A stretch of 32,245 bases of DNA from Betaproteobacteria bacterium (GCA_947458835.1 CANHBC010000021.1:1-32245), one strand, 5' to 3'; counted from the stretch's first letter, positions 15,845 to 25,725 are shown. A program made the numbers and translations. The notes: a model not told the origin generated them from the sequence alone.

Positions 15845-16620
15845 GCGGGAACCTTGAACAGCGTGCGGAAGTTATGGGTGCTGGCCTCGGCCACCGCCGC
15901 GACCGGCAGTTCGCGCAGCCGTGCGATCTCGGCGGCCACCAGCGTAACGAACGAGGGCTCGTTGGTGCGTCCCCGATGCGGCACCGGCGCGAGGTACGGC
16001 GAATCGGTCTCGATCAGCAGTCGGTCGAGCGGTACCTCGCGCGCTACCTCTTTCAGCGCGGCGGCGTTGCGGAAGGTCACGATCCCCGAGAACGAGATCA
16101 TGAACCCGAGGTCGATCGCAGCCATCGCGACGTCCAGTGTCTCGGTGAAGCAGTGCATCACGCCACCCACCTGTGCAGCGCCCTCCTCCCGCAGGATCGC
16201 CAGCGTGTCAGCAGCCGCTGCACGCGTGTGGACGATCAATGGCTTGCGGCAGGCGACGGCGGCGCGGATATGGCGCCGGAAGCGTTCCTGCTGGGCTGCC
16301 GCTGGTGGCGTGCCAGGATCGTCGAGCCGGAAATAGTCGAGGCCGGTCTCGCCGATGGCCACCACGCGAGGCAGCGCCGCACGCTCGAGCAGCTGCTCGA
16401 CGGTGGTCGTATCGGTGGCGGGCTGGTCGGGGTGCACACCGACCGAGGCAAACAGGTTTGCATGTGCAAGGGCCAGCGCATGCACGCGCGGGAAATCCTC
16501 CAGGTTCACGGCCACGCACAGCGCGTGGGTGACGCCGGCCTCCTGCATGCGTGCCAGCACGCCTTCGCTGTCGGCAGCGAGCGCGGGGTAGTCGAGGTGG
16601 CAATGCGAATCGATGTACAT
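15841..16620 (-). CDS. TatD-family metal-dependent hydrolase (YcfH type)
   Basis: This 259-residue TIM-barrel protein has the TatD metal ligands: DSHCHLD (His6, His8), GETGLDYF (Glu91), IVHTR (His131), GVMHCF (His156) and ETDSP (Asp206). TatD proteins are 3'-5' DNases or related hydrolases; the YcfH branch is coded next to holB in E. coli, and the precise substrate is not settled. The ATG at 16620 gives the family start MYIDSHCHLD. It follows holB by 43 nt without the pilZ gene that often separates them. Confidence 0.94.
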   Translation of the reverse strand: MYIDSHCHLDYPALAADSEGVLARMQEAGVTHALCVAVNLEDFPRVHALALAHANLFASVGVHPDQPATDTTTVEQLLERAALPRVVAIGETGLDYFRLDDPGTPPAAAQQERFRRHIRAAVACRKPLIVHTRAAAADTLAILREEGAAQVGGVMHCFTETLDVAMAAIDLGFMISFSGIVTFRNAAALKEVAREVPLDRLLIETDSPYLAPVPHRGRTNEPSFVTLVAAEIARLRELPVAAVAEASTHNFRTLFKVPA

Positions 16621-16663
16621 GTCGTTGGAGGACCGGAGGTCGCAGCAGGGTGGCACCGCGCGA

Positions 16664-17740
16664 TCAACGCGCGCCGGTCGCCTGCAGGTAGTCGAGCCAG
16701 AGCGCTTCGAGCGTCAGCTGCGCGTTCAGCGGATGGCGGATCCATCGCTGTCGCTGGGCGAGTGTACGGTGCAGGCGGGTGATCGCGCGCAGCGTCATCG
16801 CTGCCGAGAGGCGCTGCAGGGTCGCCGCTTCCGCGGGGTGGAAGCGAGGGCGCGCACCGGCCTTCACCCGCGCGAGATCGTGCGTCCACTGGACCAGCCA
16901 GGTCAAGACCTGAGGGGCGCCCGCCTCCTTCGTCTCGCGCGCTGCGGCCAGCGCGGTGGTGCCGCCGCCGGACACGCAGCGCAGCCACGCCCGGTGCAAG
17001 GCCACACGCACCGGGTCGGCATCGTCGAGGGCCGCCTGGGGGGCACCGCCCGCCAGCGCCAGGGCGGTCGGGGCATCCCCCACGCCCTGCGCCTGCAGCC
17101 AGCCGACCGCCTCGTCGAACCCGGGGCGTGGCAGGGCCACGCGCATGCAGCGGCTGAGCACGGTCGCACTGACCCGCTGCAGCCGGTGCGCGACCAGCAG
17201 GAAGCGCATGCCCGGCGGCGGCTCCTCCAGGAGCTTGAGCAGGGCATTGGATGCGGCCACGTTCATCGCATCGGCCGGATGGATCACCACCACCCGCGCT
17301 CCGCCCCGGTGGCTGCTGAGCTGGGCCAGTTCGTTGAGCGGGCGCAACTGCCCGATCAGGATGGCCTGGCTGGGCGCCTTCCCCTTCGGCTTGTCGTCCG
17401 CACCCGCCCGCGGTTCGGCGCCCTCCTCCTCGCCGTCACCGTCGTCGGCGGCCAGCGATGCGGGCTCGATCAGACGCAGGTCCGGATGGTTGCCGGCCTC
17501 GACGAGTCGGCAGCCGGGACACTCCAGGCAGGGGCGCCGTGGCGCCTCGGCCGGTGCCTCGCACAGCCAGTGCGCGGCCATCGCCAGCGCGAAGCGGCGC
17601 TCGCCGATACCCGCCGGGCCATGCAGCAGCATCGACGGCACGCCGGAGCGCACGGCAGCTTCCCAGGCCTGCCGGTGCCAGGGCATGGGGGTCGGCATCT
17701 CCGGACGTTCCGGGGCCGCGCTGGCCGGCAGGCGTGCCAT
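16664..17740 (-). CDS. holB: DNA polymerase III subunit delta prime
   Basis: Delta prime is the stator of the clamp loader that places the sliding clamp on DNA. The 358-residue product has a degenerate P-loop (GPAGIGERRF, 41-50, lacking the usual GK[ST], as expected for a subunit that does not hydrolyse ATP), the zinc module with Cys60, Cys71, Cys74 and Cys77, ASNALLKLLEEPP (163-175) and the SATVLSRC sensor region (191-198). Residues 98-122 form an acidic then basic insert that is probably a disordered loop. The start at 17740 is 3 nt after the tmk stop; internal ATGs at 17698 or 17686 would give a more typical N-terminus. Confidence 0.94.
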   Translation of the reverse strand: MARLPASAAPERPEMPTPMPWHRQAWEAAVRSGVPSMLLHGPAGIGERRFALAMAAHWLCEAPAEAPRRPCLECPGCRLVEAGNHPDLRLIEPASLAADDGDGEEEGAEPRAGADDKPKGKAPSQAILIGQLRPLNELAQLSSHRGGARVVVIHPADAMNVAASNALLKLLEEPPPGMRFLLVAHRLQRVSATVLSRCMRVALPRPGFDEAVGWLQAQGVGDAPTALALAGGAPQAALDDADPVRVALHRAWLRCVSGGGTTALAAARETKEAGAPQVLTWLVQWTHDLARVKAGARPRFHPAEAATLQRLSAAMTLRAITRLHRTLAQRQRWIRHPLNAQLTLEALWLDYLQATGAR

Positions 17741-17743
17741 CGA

Positions 17744-18355
17744 TCAGCCGATGCGCCGTCCGATCGCCCGCGCGATCGCTGCCTGTACGTCGGCGATCGA
17801 CTGCCCCGCATCCAGCACGCAGAACCGCCCGGGCTCGCGCCGGGCCTGCTCCAGGTAGCGGTTGCGTACCCGCTCGAAGAAGCCGAGATCCTCGCGCTCG
17901 AAGCGATCGGTGGCATTGCGCGCCAGCACGCGGCCACGTGCGGTCCCGGCATCGGTGTCGAACAGCAGCGTGAGGTCGGGTGAGAGGTCGCCGTGGGTGA
18001 TCGAGGCCAGTGCTTCGACCGAAGACTCTGCCACGCCGCGGCCGCCGCACTGGTAGGCGAAGGTCGCATCGGTGAAGCGGTCGCACAGCACCACCGCGCC
18101 GCGTGCAAGCGCCGGTCGCACGACCTCCTCGAGGTGCTGCGCCCGCGCGGCGAAGATCAGCAGGGTCTCGGCGAGGATGTCCATCGGATGGCCGAGCACG
18201 ACCTCGCGCAGTCGCTCACCAAGCGGCGTGCCGCCGGGCTCGCGGGTCTGTACCACTGCATGGCCGGCGTCGGCCATCCGTTGCGCAATGAAGCCGGCAT
18301 GGGTGCTCTTGCCCGCGCCATCGATGCCTTCCAGCGTGATGAACAGCCCTGCCAT
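17744..18355 (-). CDS. tmk: Thymidylate kinase
   Basis: Tmk phosphorylates dTMP to dTDP for DNA synthesis. The 203-residue product has the P-loop EGIDGAGKST (9-18), the TREPGGTPLGE loop that places dTMP, the CDRFTDATFAYQ motif and a C-terminal lid region. Length is standard. It lies between mltG (22 nt) and holB (3 nt) in the same order as in E. coli. Confidence 0.97.
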   Translation of the reverse strand: MAGLFITLEGIDGAGKSTHAGFIAQRMADAGHAVVQTREPGGTPLGERLREVVLGHPMDILAETLLIFAARAQHLEEVVRPALARGAVVLCDRFTDATFAYQCGGRGVAESSVEALASITHGDLSPDLTLLFDTDAGTARGRVLARNATDRFEREDLGFFERVRNRYLEQARREPGRFCVLDAGQSIADVQAAIARAIGRRIG

Positions 18356-18377
18356 CGCGTGTCCGATCGATCGTGTG

Positions 18378-19403
18378 CTAGCGGCCAGGTGCGGCGCGCC
18401 CGAGCTGGTATCTTCGCACGGCCCTGTTATGGTCAGCGAGCGTCTCGGAGAATTCCGAGGCGCCGTCGCCCCGTGCCACGAAGTAGAGCGCGCGCGTGGT
18501 CTGGGGATGCAGTGCGGCGCGCAGCGACGCGAGGCCAGGCATCGCGATCGGCGTGGGAGGCAGTCCGTTGCGCGTGTACGTGTTGAATGGCGTGTCGGTC
18601 AGCAGATCGCGCCGTCGCAGGTCGCCGTCGAACGCCTCACCCAGCCCGTAGATCACCGTCGGATCAGTCTGCAGTCGCATGCCGATGCGCAGGCGGTTGT
18701 GGAAGACGCCGGAGATGCGCTCCCGGTCGGCCGCGCTACCGGTCTCCTTCTCGATGATCGATGCAAGCACCAGAGCCTCGTACGGGGACCTCAGCGGCAG
18801 CGCGGGTGCACGCGCCGCCCATTCACGCTCGAGATGCCGGTCCATCGCGCGCAGCGCACGCGCGAGCAGCGCGCGTTCGCTGCTGCCACGGGTGAACAGG
18901 TAGGTGTCTGGAAACAGCCGCCCCTCGAGGGAGCCGGACTCGACGCCGAGCGCCTTCGCGAGTTCTGCCTCTCCCAGCGGTGCGGCCTCCGGGCGGATGT
19001 CCGGGCTGGCGGCGATCGCCGCACGCCACTGGCGCAGGGTCCATCCCTCGACGAACGTGATGCCGCTCAGCGTGACATCCCCGCTGGTGATCTTCTGCAG
19101 CAGTTCCCACGCGGACGCGCCAGACTCCAGTTCGTAGCGGCCGGCGCGTACCCGGGTGTGGGCACCGGTCAGACGACCCAGCGCTACCAGCGGCAACGCA
19201 TGGTCAAGCACGCCCGCGCGCACCATTGCACCCGCGGCCGCACGCAAGCCCCTGCCCTCCTCGATGGTGAACTCCGCCGGCGAGGAGGGCAGCGCCGGAC
19301 GCCAGACGAACAGGTAGGCGAGCACGAGCCCGGCAGCGAGTGCCGCCGACAGCAGGGGAACCCCGAGCAGCCAGGCCAGGGCGTTGCGGCGCCTACGAAC
19401 CAT
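18378..19403 (-). CDS. mltG: Endolytic murein transglycosylase MltG
   Basis: MltG is an inner-membrane lytic transglycosylase that cuts nascent glycan strands and may set their length. The 341-residue product has one transmembrane helix near residues 12-33, a periplasmic LysM-like region (about 44-110, TIEEGRGLRAAAGAM), and the YceG catalytic domain with the glutamate in ASIIEKETG (Glu218). Later signatures include QTDPTVIYGLG, NTYTRNGLPPTPI and LYFVARGDG. The ATG at 19403 overlaps pabC by 11 nt and is preceded by GGGGCAGG, so coupling is likely. Confidence 0.97.
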   Translation of the reverse strand: MVRRRRNALAWLLGVPLLSAALAAGLVLAYLFVWRPALPSSPAEFTIEEGRGLRAAAGAMVRAGVLDHALPLVALGRLTGAHTRVRAGRYELESGASAWELLQKITSGDVTLSGITFVEGWTLRQWRAAIAASPDIRPEAAPLGEAELAKALGVESGSLEGRLFPDTYLFTRGSSERALLARALRAMDRHLEREWAARAPALPLRSPYEALVLASIIEKETGSAADRERISGVFHNRLRIGMRLQTDPTVIYGLGEAFDGDLRRRDLLTDTPFNTYTRNGLPPTPIAMPGLASLRAALHPQTTRALYFVARGDGASEFSETLADHNRAVRRYQLGRAAPGR

Positions 19404-20238
19404 CCTGCCCCAGGTGGTCGAGCAGCGCAGCATGCCAGGCCGGTCGTGCGAACGTGCGGTCGCACAGCCGGCGTACCCACCAGCTACCGGCCACGCTGTT
19501 GCACATCACGAGCGCGTCGGCAGCCAGCACCCTGGCCAGCGGCAGTGGCTCGATCGTGCACGCGATCCCGGCCGCGCGCGCCCAGTCGAGGATACGTCCG
19601 CGCTGTACGCCCGCGACGCCGCAGCGCGACAGGTCAGGCGTGGCGAGGCGTTCGCCTTCGGCGATGAAGAGGTTGCTCATCGTGCCGCAGATCGCGTGGC
19701 CCGCGGCGTCCAGGGTGAGCCCTTCCGGCATCCGCTCGTCGTCCCATTCCGCACGGGCCAGCACCTGTTCGAGGCGGTTCAGGTGCTTCACTCCGGCCAG
19801 CGCGGGCTGGTCGGCCAGCCGCAGGCGGCACAAGTACAGTTCTATGCCGGCGCGCGCCGCCTCCGGCGGCACGACGGGGGGCAGCGTCGCGCGCAGGACC
19901 GTGCACAGCGGTGCGCCGTGGCGCCGGCGGTAGCCGCGAGTGGATGCACCTCCGGTGACCGTGATGCGTGCCACGCAGTCCGGATGCTCGGCTGCCAGGT
20001 CCGACAGGTCCGACTCGATGCGCAAGAGGTCGGGCGGACCGAGTTGCAGCCGTGTCAGGTCATCGGCCAGCTTGGCGGCATGGCGATGCCAGGCGGCGAC
20101 GTGTCCGCCCGCCAGCCGGACGGTGCGGAACACGCCGTCACCGTAGCCGAAGCCGCGATCGGCTGCGGATACCGCAGGCCGCGACGGGTCGATGGACACG
20201 CCGTCGACGCGCAGGAACAGCGTGCCGTCGGGACTCAT
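19393..20238 (-). CDS. pabC: Aminodeoxychorismate lyase
   Basis: PabC is a pyridoxal-phosphate enzyme (class IV aminotransferase fold) that turns 4-amino-4-deoxychorismate into p-aminobenzoate and pyruvate for folate synthesis. The 281-residue product has DRGFGYGDGVFRT (28-40), the cofactor lysine in AGVKHLNRLEQV (Lys151) and GTMSNLFI. A related branched-chain aminotransferase is less likely because of the fabF-pabC-mltG context, which matches E. coli. The ATG at 20238 was chosen because upstream residues are not family-like. It follows fabF by 60 nt. Confidence 0.93.
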   Translation of the reverse strand: MSPDGTLFLRVDGVSIDPSRPAVSAADRGFGYGDGVFRTVRLAGGHVAAWHRHAAKLADDLTRLQLGPPDLLRIESDLSDLAAEHPDCVARITVTGGASTRGYRRRHGAPLCTVLRATLPPVVPPEAARAGIELYLCRLRLADQPALAGVKHLNRLEQVLARAEWDDERMPEGLTLDAAGHAICGTMSNLFIAEGERLATPDLSRCGVAGVQRGRILDWARAAGIACTIEPLPLARVLAADALVMCNSVAGSWWVRRLCDRTFARPAWHAALLDHLGQDGS

Positions 20239-20298
20239 CCTGGGCAGGGCGCGGCGCACGCCGGGGTGATCACCCGATCGCGCGGCCACACGGAAGGC

Positions 20299-21537
20299 TC
20301 AGCGCAGGCGCCGGAACACCAGCGAGCCGTTGGTGCCGCCGAAGCCGAAGTTGTTCTTCAGTGCGGCGTCGATCGTCATCTGCCGCGCCTCGTTGGCGCA
20401 GTAGTCGAGATCGCACTCCGGATCCTGGTTGAAGATGTTGATGGTCGGCGGCGATACCTGGTGGTGGATCGCCAGCACCGTCACCACCGACTCGAGGCCG
20501 CCGGCGCCACCGAGCAGGTGTCCGGTCATCGACTTGGTGGAGTTCACGACCAGTTTCCGGGCGGTTTCGGCGCCGAACGCCGCCTTGATCGCCTCGGTCT
20601 CGTTCTTGTCGCCCAGCGGCGTGGAGGTGCCGTGTGCATTCAGGTACTGGACGTCGGCGGGATCGATGCCCGCATTGCGCATCGCGTTGACCATGCAGCG
20701 GCGCGGACCGTCCATGTTGGGCGCGGTCATGTGGTACGCGTCGCTGCTCATGCCATAGCCGGCCAGTTCGGCGTAGATGCGCGCGCCCCGGGCGCGGGCA
20801 TGTTCGTACTCTTCGAGTACCAGCACGCCGGAGCCCTCGCCCAGCACGAACCCGTCGCGGTCCTTGTCCCACGGGCGCGAGGCGGTCGTCGGGTCGTCGT
20901 TGCGGCTCGACAGCGCCCGCGCGGCGGCAAAGCCACCGATGCCCAGTGGCGATACCGTCGATTCGGCACCGCCTGCCAGCATCACGTCGGCATCGCCGTA
21001 CTCGATCAGCCGCCCGGCCTCGCCGATGCAGTGCAGGCCGGTGGTGCATGCGGTGACCACCGCCAGGCTGGGTCCCTTCAGTCCGAAGCGGATGCTCAGG
21101 TGCCCGGAGATCATGTTGATGATCGACGCGGGCACGAAGAACGGCGAGATGCGGCGCGGCCCCTTCGCGGTGAGGTCGGCGTGGGTCTGCTCGATCAGCG
21201 GCAGGCCGCCGATGCCCGAGCCGACGATCACGCCGATCCGCTCGGCGTTCTGCTCGGTAACCTCGATCCCGCTGTCGGCCCAGGCCTGGACGCCGGCGGC
21301 CATCCCGTAGTGGATGAACGTGTCCATGTGCCGGGCTTCCTTCGCCGGCATGTACTGCTCGACGTCGAAGCCCTTCACTTCGCCGGCGAACCGGCAGGAG
21401 AAGGCACTGGCATCGAAGCGGGACACGTTGCCGATGCCGCTGCGCCCGGCGACCAGGTTGCCCCAGGCCTCCGGGATGCTGTTGCCGACGGGGGAGATCA
21501 CCCCCAACCCTGTCACCACTACACGACGACGCGTCAT
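20299..21537 (-). CDS. fabF: Beta-ketoacyl-ACP synthase II
   Basis: FabF extends acyl-ACP by condensation with malonyl-ACP in fatty acid synthesis. The 412-residue product has the catalytic cysteine in TACTTGLHC (Cys164) and the two active-site histidines in [11 protein letters not shown] and [12 protein letters not shown]. Sequence around [16 protein letters not shown] and [11 protein letters not shown] is close to E. coli FabF. It follows acpP by 31 nt, the conserved acpP-fabF pair. Confidence 0.98.
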   Translation of the reverse strand: MTRRRVVVTGLGVISPVGNSIPEAWGNLVAGRSGIGNVSRFDASAFSCRFAGEVKGFDVEQYMPAKEARHMDTFIHYGMAAGVQAWADSGIEVTEQNAERIGVIVGSGIGGLPLIEQTHADLTAKGPRRISPFFVPASIINMISGHLSIRFGLKGPSLAVVTACTTGLHCIGEAGRLIEYGDADVMLAGGAESTVSPLGIGGFAAARALSSRNDDPTTASRPWDKDRDGFVLGEGSGVLVLEEYEHARARGARIYAELAGYGMSSDAYHMTAPNMDGPRRCMVNAMRNAGIDPADVQYLNAHGTSTPLGDKNETEAIKAAFGAETARKLVVNSTKSMTGHLLGGAGGLESVVTVLAIHHQVSPPTINIFNQDPECDLDYCANEARQMTIDAALKNNFGFGGTNGSLVFRRLR

Positions 21538-21568
21538 TGGCCAGCCTGCCGATCGGTAATCGCTGCGC

Positions 21569-21805
21569 TTACTTCTGGTGGGAGGTGACGTAGTCGATCG
21601 CCTGCTGCACCGTGGTGATCTTCTCCGCTTCCTCGTCCGGAATCTCGGTCTCGAACTCTTCCTCGAGCGCCATCACGAGTTCCACCGTGTCGAGCGAATC
21701 GGCGCCGAGGTCGTCGACGAAACGCGAATCGATCTTCACGTCGGCTTCGTTGACGCCGAGCTGCTCGGCGACGATCTTCTTGACCCGGCTTTCCACGTTT
21801 TCCAT
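21569..21805 (-). CDS. acpP: Acyl carrier protein
   Basis: AcpP carries growing acyl chains on a phosphopantetheine arm added by AcpS (coded at 6720-7118). The 78-residue acidic protein has the attachment serine in [12 protein letters not shown] (Ser37). The start at 21805 has a strong ribosome-binding site (AGAGGGG, 7 nt away). The 168-nt gap after fabG holds a candidate promoter and a hairpin, consistent with the extra expression this abundant protein needs. Confidence 0.99.
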   Translation of the reverse strand: MENVESRVKKIVAEQLGVNEADVKIDSRFVDDLGADSLDTVELVMALEEEFETEIPDEEAEKITTVQQAIDYVTSHQK

Positions 21806-21864
21806 TGCAGACCCCTCTTATAGTGTGAATCGTTTGAAGGCACCGAGGCGTTGCCCCGGGCTGC

Positions 21865-21884
21865 CCGCAGCGAAACGGCTGCGG
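21865..21884 (-). promoter_or_regulatory. Hairpin in the acpP leader
   Basis: A perfect 7-bp stem (CCGCAGC with GCTGCGG) with a 6-nt loop lies in the fabG-acpP gap just downstream of the candidate acpP promoter. No T-run follows, so it is more likely a stability or processing element than a terminator. Confidence 0.45.
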
Positions 21885-21893
21885 ATTCTACCA
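21885..21893 (-). promoter_or_regulatory. Candidate extended -10 promoter for acpP
   Basis: Minus-strand TGGTAGAAT is an extended -10 (TGn plus TAGAAT) with no clear -35. It would give a leader of about 75 nt for acpP. acpP is known to have its own promoter within fab clusters in E. coli, which supports the idea. Confidence 0.4.
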
Positions 21894-21973
21894 AAAACGC
21901 ACCCTCGCTCCGCGCCGGCGGAATTGGTCTGCCGACGCGTGAAACCAGGCGTGCCTGACGCCTGCCACCGCGT

Positions 21974-22729
21974 TCATTCCATGTACAGGCCACCATTGAC
22001 GTGCAGCGTGCTGCCGGTGACGTAGGCCGCGCCCGGCGAGACCAGAAACAGCACGGCCGCGGCGATGTCGGCGGCCTCGCCCAGGCGACCGAGCGGCACC
22101 TGCCCGAGCAGCGCGCTCTTCTGCTCAGGCTTGAGCGAGCGCGTCATGTCGGTGTCGATGAAGCCGGGGGCCACGCAGTTGACGGTGATGTTCCGGCTAC
22201 CGACCTCGCGCGCGAGGGCGCGCGTGAAGCCGAGCATCCCCGCCTTCGACGCCGCATAGTTCGCCTGGCCGGGATTGCCCATCGAACCGACCACGGAGCC
22301 GATGTTCACGATCCGTCCCCGGCGTGCCTTCATCATCGGGCGCAGGACCGCGCGTGACAGGCGCCACACCGATTTCAGGTTGGTGTCCACCACGGAATCC
22401 CACTCGTCCTCGCTCATGCGCATCAGCAGGTTGTCCCGCGTGATGCCAGCGTTGTTCACCAGTATCGATACGCCACCTTCGGCGGCTGCGATCGACTCGA
22501 GCAGCGCATCGACCGCAGCCCCGTCGTTCACGTCCAGACGTACGCCCCGCCCCGGCAGACCGGCCGCGGCGAACGCGGCCCCGATCGCATCGGCGCCAGC
22601 TTCGCTCGTCGCCGTGCCCACGACCCTGGCGCCAGCCTCGGCCAGGGCCATCGCGATCGCCTGGCCGATGCCACGCGTAGCGCCAGTGACCAGCGCGACC
22701 TCGGAATTCAGCAGCTCTGTCGTGGTCAT
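21974..22729 (-). CDS. fabG: 3-oxoacyl-ACP reductase
   Basis: FabG reduces 3-oxoacyl-ACP with NADPH. The 251-residue short-chain dehydrogenase has the cofactor motif TGATRGIGQA (15-24), NNAG (92-95), and the catalytic Ser145, Tyr158 and Lys162 (NYAASKAG). Length and motifs are standard. Its ATG overlaps the fabD stop by 4 nt, so the two are translationally coupled. Confidence 0.98.
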   Translation of the reverse strand: MTTTELLNSEVALVTGATRGIGQAIAMALAEAGARVVGTATSEAGADAIGAAFAAAGLPGRGVRLDVNDGAAVDALLESIAAAEGGVSILVNNAGITRDNLLMRMSEDEWDSVVDTNLKSVWRLSRAVLRPMMKARRGRIVNIGSVVGSMGNPGQANYAASKAGMLGFTRALAREVGSRNITVNCVAPGFIDTDMTRSLKPEQKSALLGQVPLGRLGEAADIAAAVLFLVSPGAAYVTGSTLHVNGGLYME

Positions 22730-23673
22730 GCGCACACCGCCTTCAGTGCCTCGTCCAGCGAAGCCGGGTCGACGATCGCGAAGCCCTGCAGGCTGCCATC
22801 GATGCGTCGGGTCAGCCCGTTCAGCACCTTGCCCGGACCGCATTCGATGACTGTGCCTGCACCCATCGCGGCGATCGCCCGCACCGTCTCTACCCAGCGC
22901 ACCGGCGAGCGAGCCTGGCGCGCCAGCGCGTCCCGGATGGCTGCCGGGTCGGACACCACCGCCACGTCGACGTTGTTGACCACCGGGATCGCCGGGGCGG
23001 ACAGCGTGACCTCGCGCAGGAAGCCGGCCAGTCGCTCGGCCGCAGGGGCCAGCAGCGACGAATGGAACGGCGCGCTCACCGGCAGCATCAGGGCACGCTT
23101 CGCCCCCGCCGCCTTTGCGCGCTCGGCCGCACGCTCGACCGCGCTACGGTGGCCGGCGATCACGACCTGACTGGGCGCATTGAAGTTGACCGGCTCGACC
23201 ACTTCGCCCTGCGCCGCTTCGGCACAGGCGGCGCGGACCGCATCATCGTCGAGGCCCAGGATGGCTGCCATCGCGCCCGTGCCCATCGGTACGGCTTCCT
23301 GCATCGCCTGCGCGCGAAAGCGCACCGTGCGCACCGCGTCTGCCAGTGTCAGCGCACCGGCGGCCACCAGTGCCGAATATTCACCGAGGCTGTGCCCCGC
23401 GACCACTGCCGGCGCGGGACCACCGCAGGCGAGCCATTCCCGCCAGACAGCAACGCCAGCGGTGAGCATGACCGGCTGGGTGTTCACCGTCGCATTGAGC
23501 GCGGTGTCAGGTCCCGTCTCGACCAGCGTCCAGAGGTCTTCGCCGAGCGCGGCCGAAGCTTCGTCGAACGTGGCACGTACGCCGGGACATTCGGCGAAGG
23601 CACGCATCATGCCGACGGACTGTGAACCCTGGCCCGGGAACACGATCGAAAAGGGAATCTTGGCGGTAGTCAT
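22726..23673 (-). CDS. fabD: Malonyl-CoA:ACP transacylase
   Basis: FabD moves malonate from CoA to ACP, supplying every condensation step. The 315-residue product has the FPGQGSQ motif (12-18), the nucleophile in GHSLGEYS (Ser95) and the catalytic histidine in SAPFHSSLL (near 204). It lies 49 nt after fabH and overlaps fabG by 4 nt. The ribosome-binding site before its ATG is weak. Confidence 0.98.
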   Translation of the reverse strand: MTTAKIPFSIVFPGQGSQSVGMMRAFAECPGVRATFDEASAALGEDLWTLVETGPDTALNATVNTQPVMLTAGVAVWREWLACGGPAPAVVAGHSLGEYSALVAAGALTLADAVRTVRFRAQAMQEAVPMGTGAMAAILGLDDDAVRAACAEAAQGEVVEPVNFNAPSQVVIAGHRSAVERAAERAKAAGAKRALMLPVSAPFHSSLLAPAAERLAGFLREVTLSAPAIPVVNNVDVAVVSDPAAIRDALARQARSPVRWVETVRAIAAMGAGTVIECGPGKVLNGLTRRIDGSLQGFAIVDPASLDEALKAVCA

Positions 23674-23722
23674 TCAGGTCGAAAGGTGGGTGGATCGGAA
23701 GGGACGGCGTCGTGGCTCCGGT

Positions 23723-24709
23723 TCACCAGCGCAGCAGCACCGAGCCCCAGGTGAAGCCGCCTCCGACACCTTCGAGCAGCACAAGCTGCCCGGGCCTGAT
23801 CCGGCCGTCGCGAACGGCGGTGTCGAGCGCCAGCGGTATGGACGCCGCCGAGGTGTTCGCATGGCGGTCGACCGTGACCACCACGCGTTCCATCGGCAAG
23901 CCCAGCTTGCGGGCGGTGGACTCGATGATCCGGATGTTCGCCTGGTGAGGCACCAGCCAGTCGATGTCCGCAGGCGCGAGGCCGTTTGCATCGAGCGCCT
24001 CGTGGGCGGCCTCGGCCAGCACCCGAACTGCGAAGCGGAACACAGCGTTACCGTCCATGTGCACGAATGGTGCGCCCTCTACCCGGCCGCTGTCGATGCG
24101 GGCAGGCACGCCGAGGATGCCGCTGAAGCTGCCGTCCGCGTGCAGGTGCGAGGACAGGATCCCCGGGCCGTCGGTGGCGCTCAGCACCACCGCGCCGGCG
24201 CCGTCGCCGAACAGGACGCAGGTGGAGCGGTCGTTCCAGTCGAGGATGCGCGAATACACCTCGGCGCCGACCACGAGCGCATGGCGGCACTGCCCTGCGC
24301 GCACCGCGAGATCGGCCGATGACAGGGCATACACGAACCCGCTGCACACGGCCTGGAGGTCATAGGCCGGGCAGCCTGCGATGCCGAGCTTCTGCTGGAG
24401 GATGCAAGCGGTGCTCGGGAACACCACATCAGGCGTGGTCGTCGCGACGATCACGAGTCCGATGTCCGCTGGCTGCAGCCCCGCAGCCTCGATAGCCCGG
24501 CGGGCAGCCTCAAGCGCGAGGTCGCTGGCGAGCTGGCCCTCGGCCGCGAAATGCCGCTGGCGGATGCCCGTGCGCGTGGATATCCACTCGTCGGAGGTGT
24601 CGACGCGCTGGGCGAGTTCGGCGTTGGTGACGCATCGTTCGGGCAGGTAGCTCCCGGTGCCGCTGATCCGCGAACGGACCTGTGCATTCGACACGCCCGG
24701 ACCGTTCAC
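23723..24709 (-). CDS. fabH: Beta-ketoacyl-ACP synthase III
   Basis: FabH starts fatty acid synthesis by condensing acetyl-CoA with malonyl-ACP. The 328-residue product has the catalytic triad: Cys122 in [13 protein letters not shown], histidine in VPHQANIRI and asparagine in [12 protein letters not shown] chose the GTG at 24709, which overlaps the plsX stop (GTGA); a GTG at 24694 would give a length closer to other FabH proteins, and neither has a strong ribosome-binding site. Confidence 0.97.
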   Translation of the reverse strand: MNGPGVSNAQVRSRISGTGSYLPERCVTNAELAQRVDTSDEWISTRTGIRQRHFAAEGQLASDLALEAARRAIEAAGLQPADIGLVIVATTTPDVVFPSTACILQQKLGIAGCPAYDLQAVCSGFVYALSSADLAVRAGQCRHALVVGAEVYSRILDWNDRSTCVLFGDGAGAVVLSATDGPGILSSHLHADGSFSGILGVPARIDSGRVEGAPFVHMDGNAVFRFAVRVLAEAAHEALDANGLAPADIDWLVPHQANIRIIESTARKLGLPMERVVVTVDRHANTSAASIPLALDTAVRDGRIRPGQLVLLEGVGGGFTWGSVLLRW

Positions 24710-25725
24710 GCCGCGCCCCGCTGCAACTGGTTCACCCGTTCGCTGATGCGGCCGGCGAGTCCCATGCGGACTTCCTCCACGGCGCGCCCGATCGCGAACC
24801 CGAAGCTGAAAGCGTCGGCCGAGCCATGGCTCTTGACCACGACGCCCTGGAGGCCGAGCAGGCTCGCGCCGTTGTAGCGGCGATGGTCCACCGTGCGCTT
24901 GAATGCCTTCATCACCGGCAGCGCGCACAGCCCTGCCAGCCGGGTCATCCACGTGCGCGTGACCTCGCGGCGCAGCACGACGCCGAGCATCTGGGCAAGC
25001 CCTTCCGAAGTCTTCAGCGCGACGTTGCCGACGAAACCGTCGCAGACGATCACGTCAACAGTGCCCTTGTAGATGTCGTCACCCTCGACGTTGCCGTAAA
25101 AGTTCACGCCGCTCAGCCGCAGCAGTTCCGCTGCCTGCTTCACCGTGTCGTTGCCCTTGATGTCCTCGACGCCGATGTTCAGCAACCCGACGCTCGGTGC
25201 ATCGACGTGGTCCAGCGCTCCGACGAGACTCGCACCCATGATCCCGAACTGCAGCAGTTGCACCGGCGTGCAGTCAACATTGGCGCCCAGGTCGAGCATG
25301 TAGGTACGCCCGCGCATCGAGGGCAGTACGCCGCAGATCGCCGGCCGCTCGATGCCTGGCAGGGTCTTCAGCACGAAGCGGGAAGTGGCCATCAGTGCGC
25401 CGGTGTTGCCAGCGCTCACGCAGGCGTCGGCCTCACCGGCCTTGACCAGGTTGATCGCTACGCGCATCGAAGACTTCTTCTTGCTGCGCAGCGCATTGGC
25501 GGGCGGTTCGTCCATCGCGACCACCTCGGGCGCGTGCAGCACGCGCAGCCGATCGCTTTCCGTGCGTCCGGCCGCGGCCAGCGCCGCGCCGATCGTGTCC
25601 GACAGACCCACCAGCACGACCGAAAGGTCGGGATCTGCGTCAACGGCGGCGATCGCCGCGGGCACCGTGATGACCGGCCCGTGGTCGCCGCCCATGCAGT
25701 CGATCGCGACGACTACCCGCGACAT
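24706..25725 (-). CDS. plsX: Phosphate acyltransferase PlsX
   Basis: PlsX makes acyl-phosphate from acyl-ACP, feeding the PlsY step of phospholipid synthesis. The 339-residue product has the start [12 protein letters not shown], the [25 protein letters not shown] region and the [13 protein letters not shown] signature. The ATG at 25725 has GAGAGGCGGG upstream; a GTG at 25752 would add nine residues. It follows rpmF by 110 nt and overlaps fabH by 4 nt. Confidence 0.97.
   Translation of the reverse strand: MSRVVVAIDCMGGDHGPVITVPAAIAAVDADPDLSVVLVGLSDTIGAALAAAGRTESDRLRVLHAPEVVAMDEPPANALRSKKKSSMRVAINLVKAGEADACVSAGNTGALMATSRFVLKTLPGIERPAICGVLPSMRGRTYMLDLGANVDCTPVQLLQFGIMGASLVGALDHVDAPSVGLLNIGVEDIKGNDTVKQAAELLRLSGVNFYGNVEGDDIYKGTVDVIVCDGFVGNVALKTSEGLAQMLGVVLRREVTRTWMTRLAGLCALPVMKAFKRTVDHRRYNGASLLGLQGVVVKSHGSADAFSFGFAIGRAVEEVRMGLAGRISERVNQLQRGAA

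Noticed and set aside
16613-17983. A 456-codon open frame antisense to holB and tmk
   Set aside because: Low-complexity translation opposite two confirmed genes.
19384-21588. A 734-codon open frame on the plus strand, antisense to mltG, pabC and fabF
   Set aside because: It lies wholly opposite well-identified genes in GC-rich DNA, where the antisense frame stays open by codon bias, and it shows no recognisable domain.
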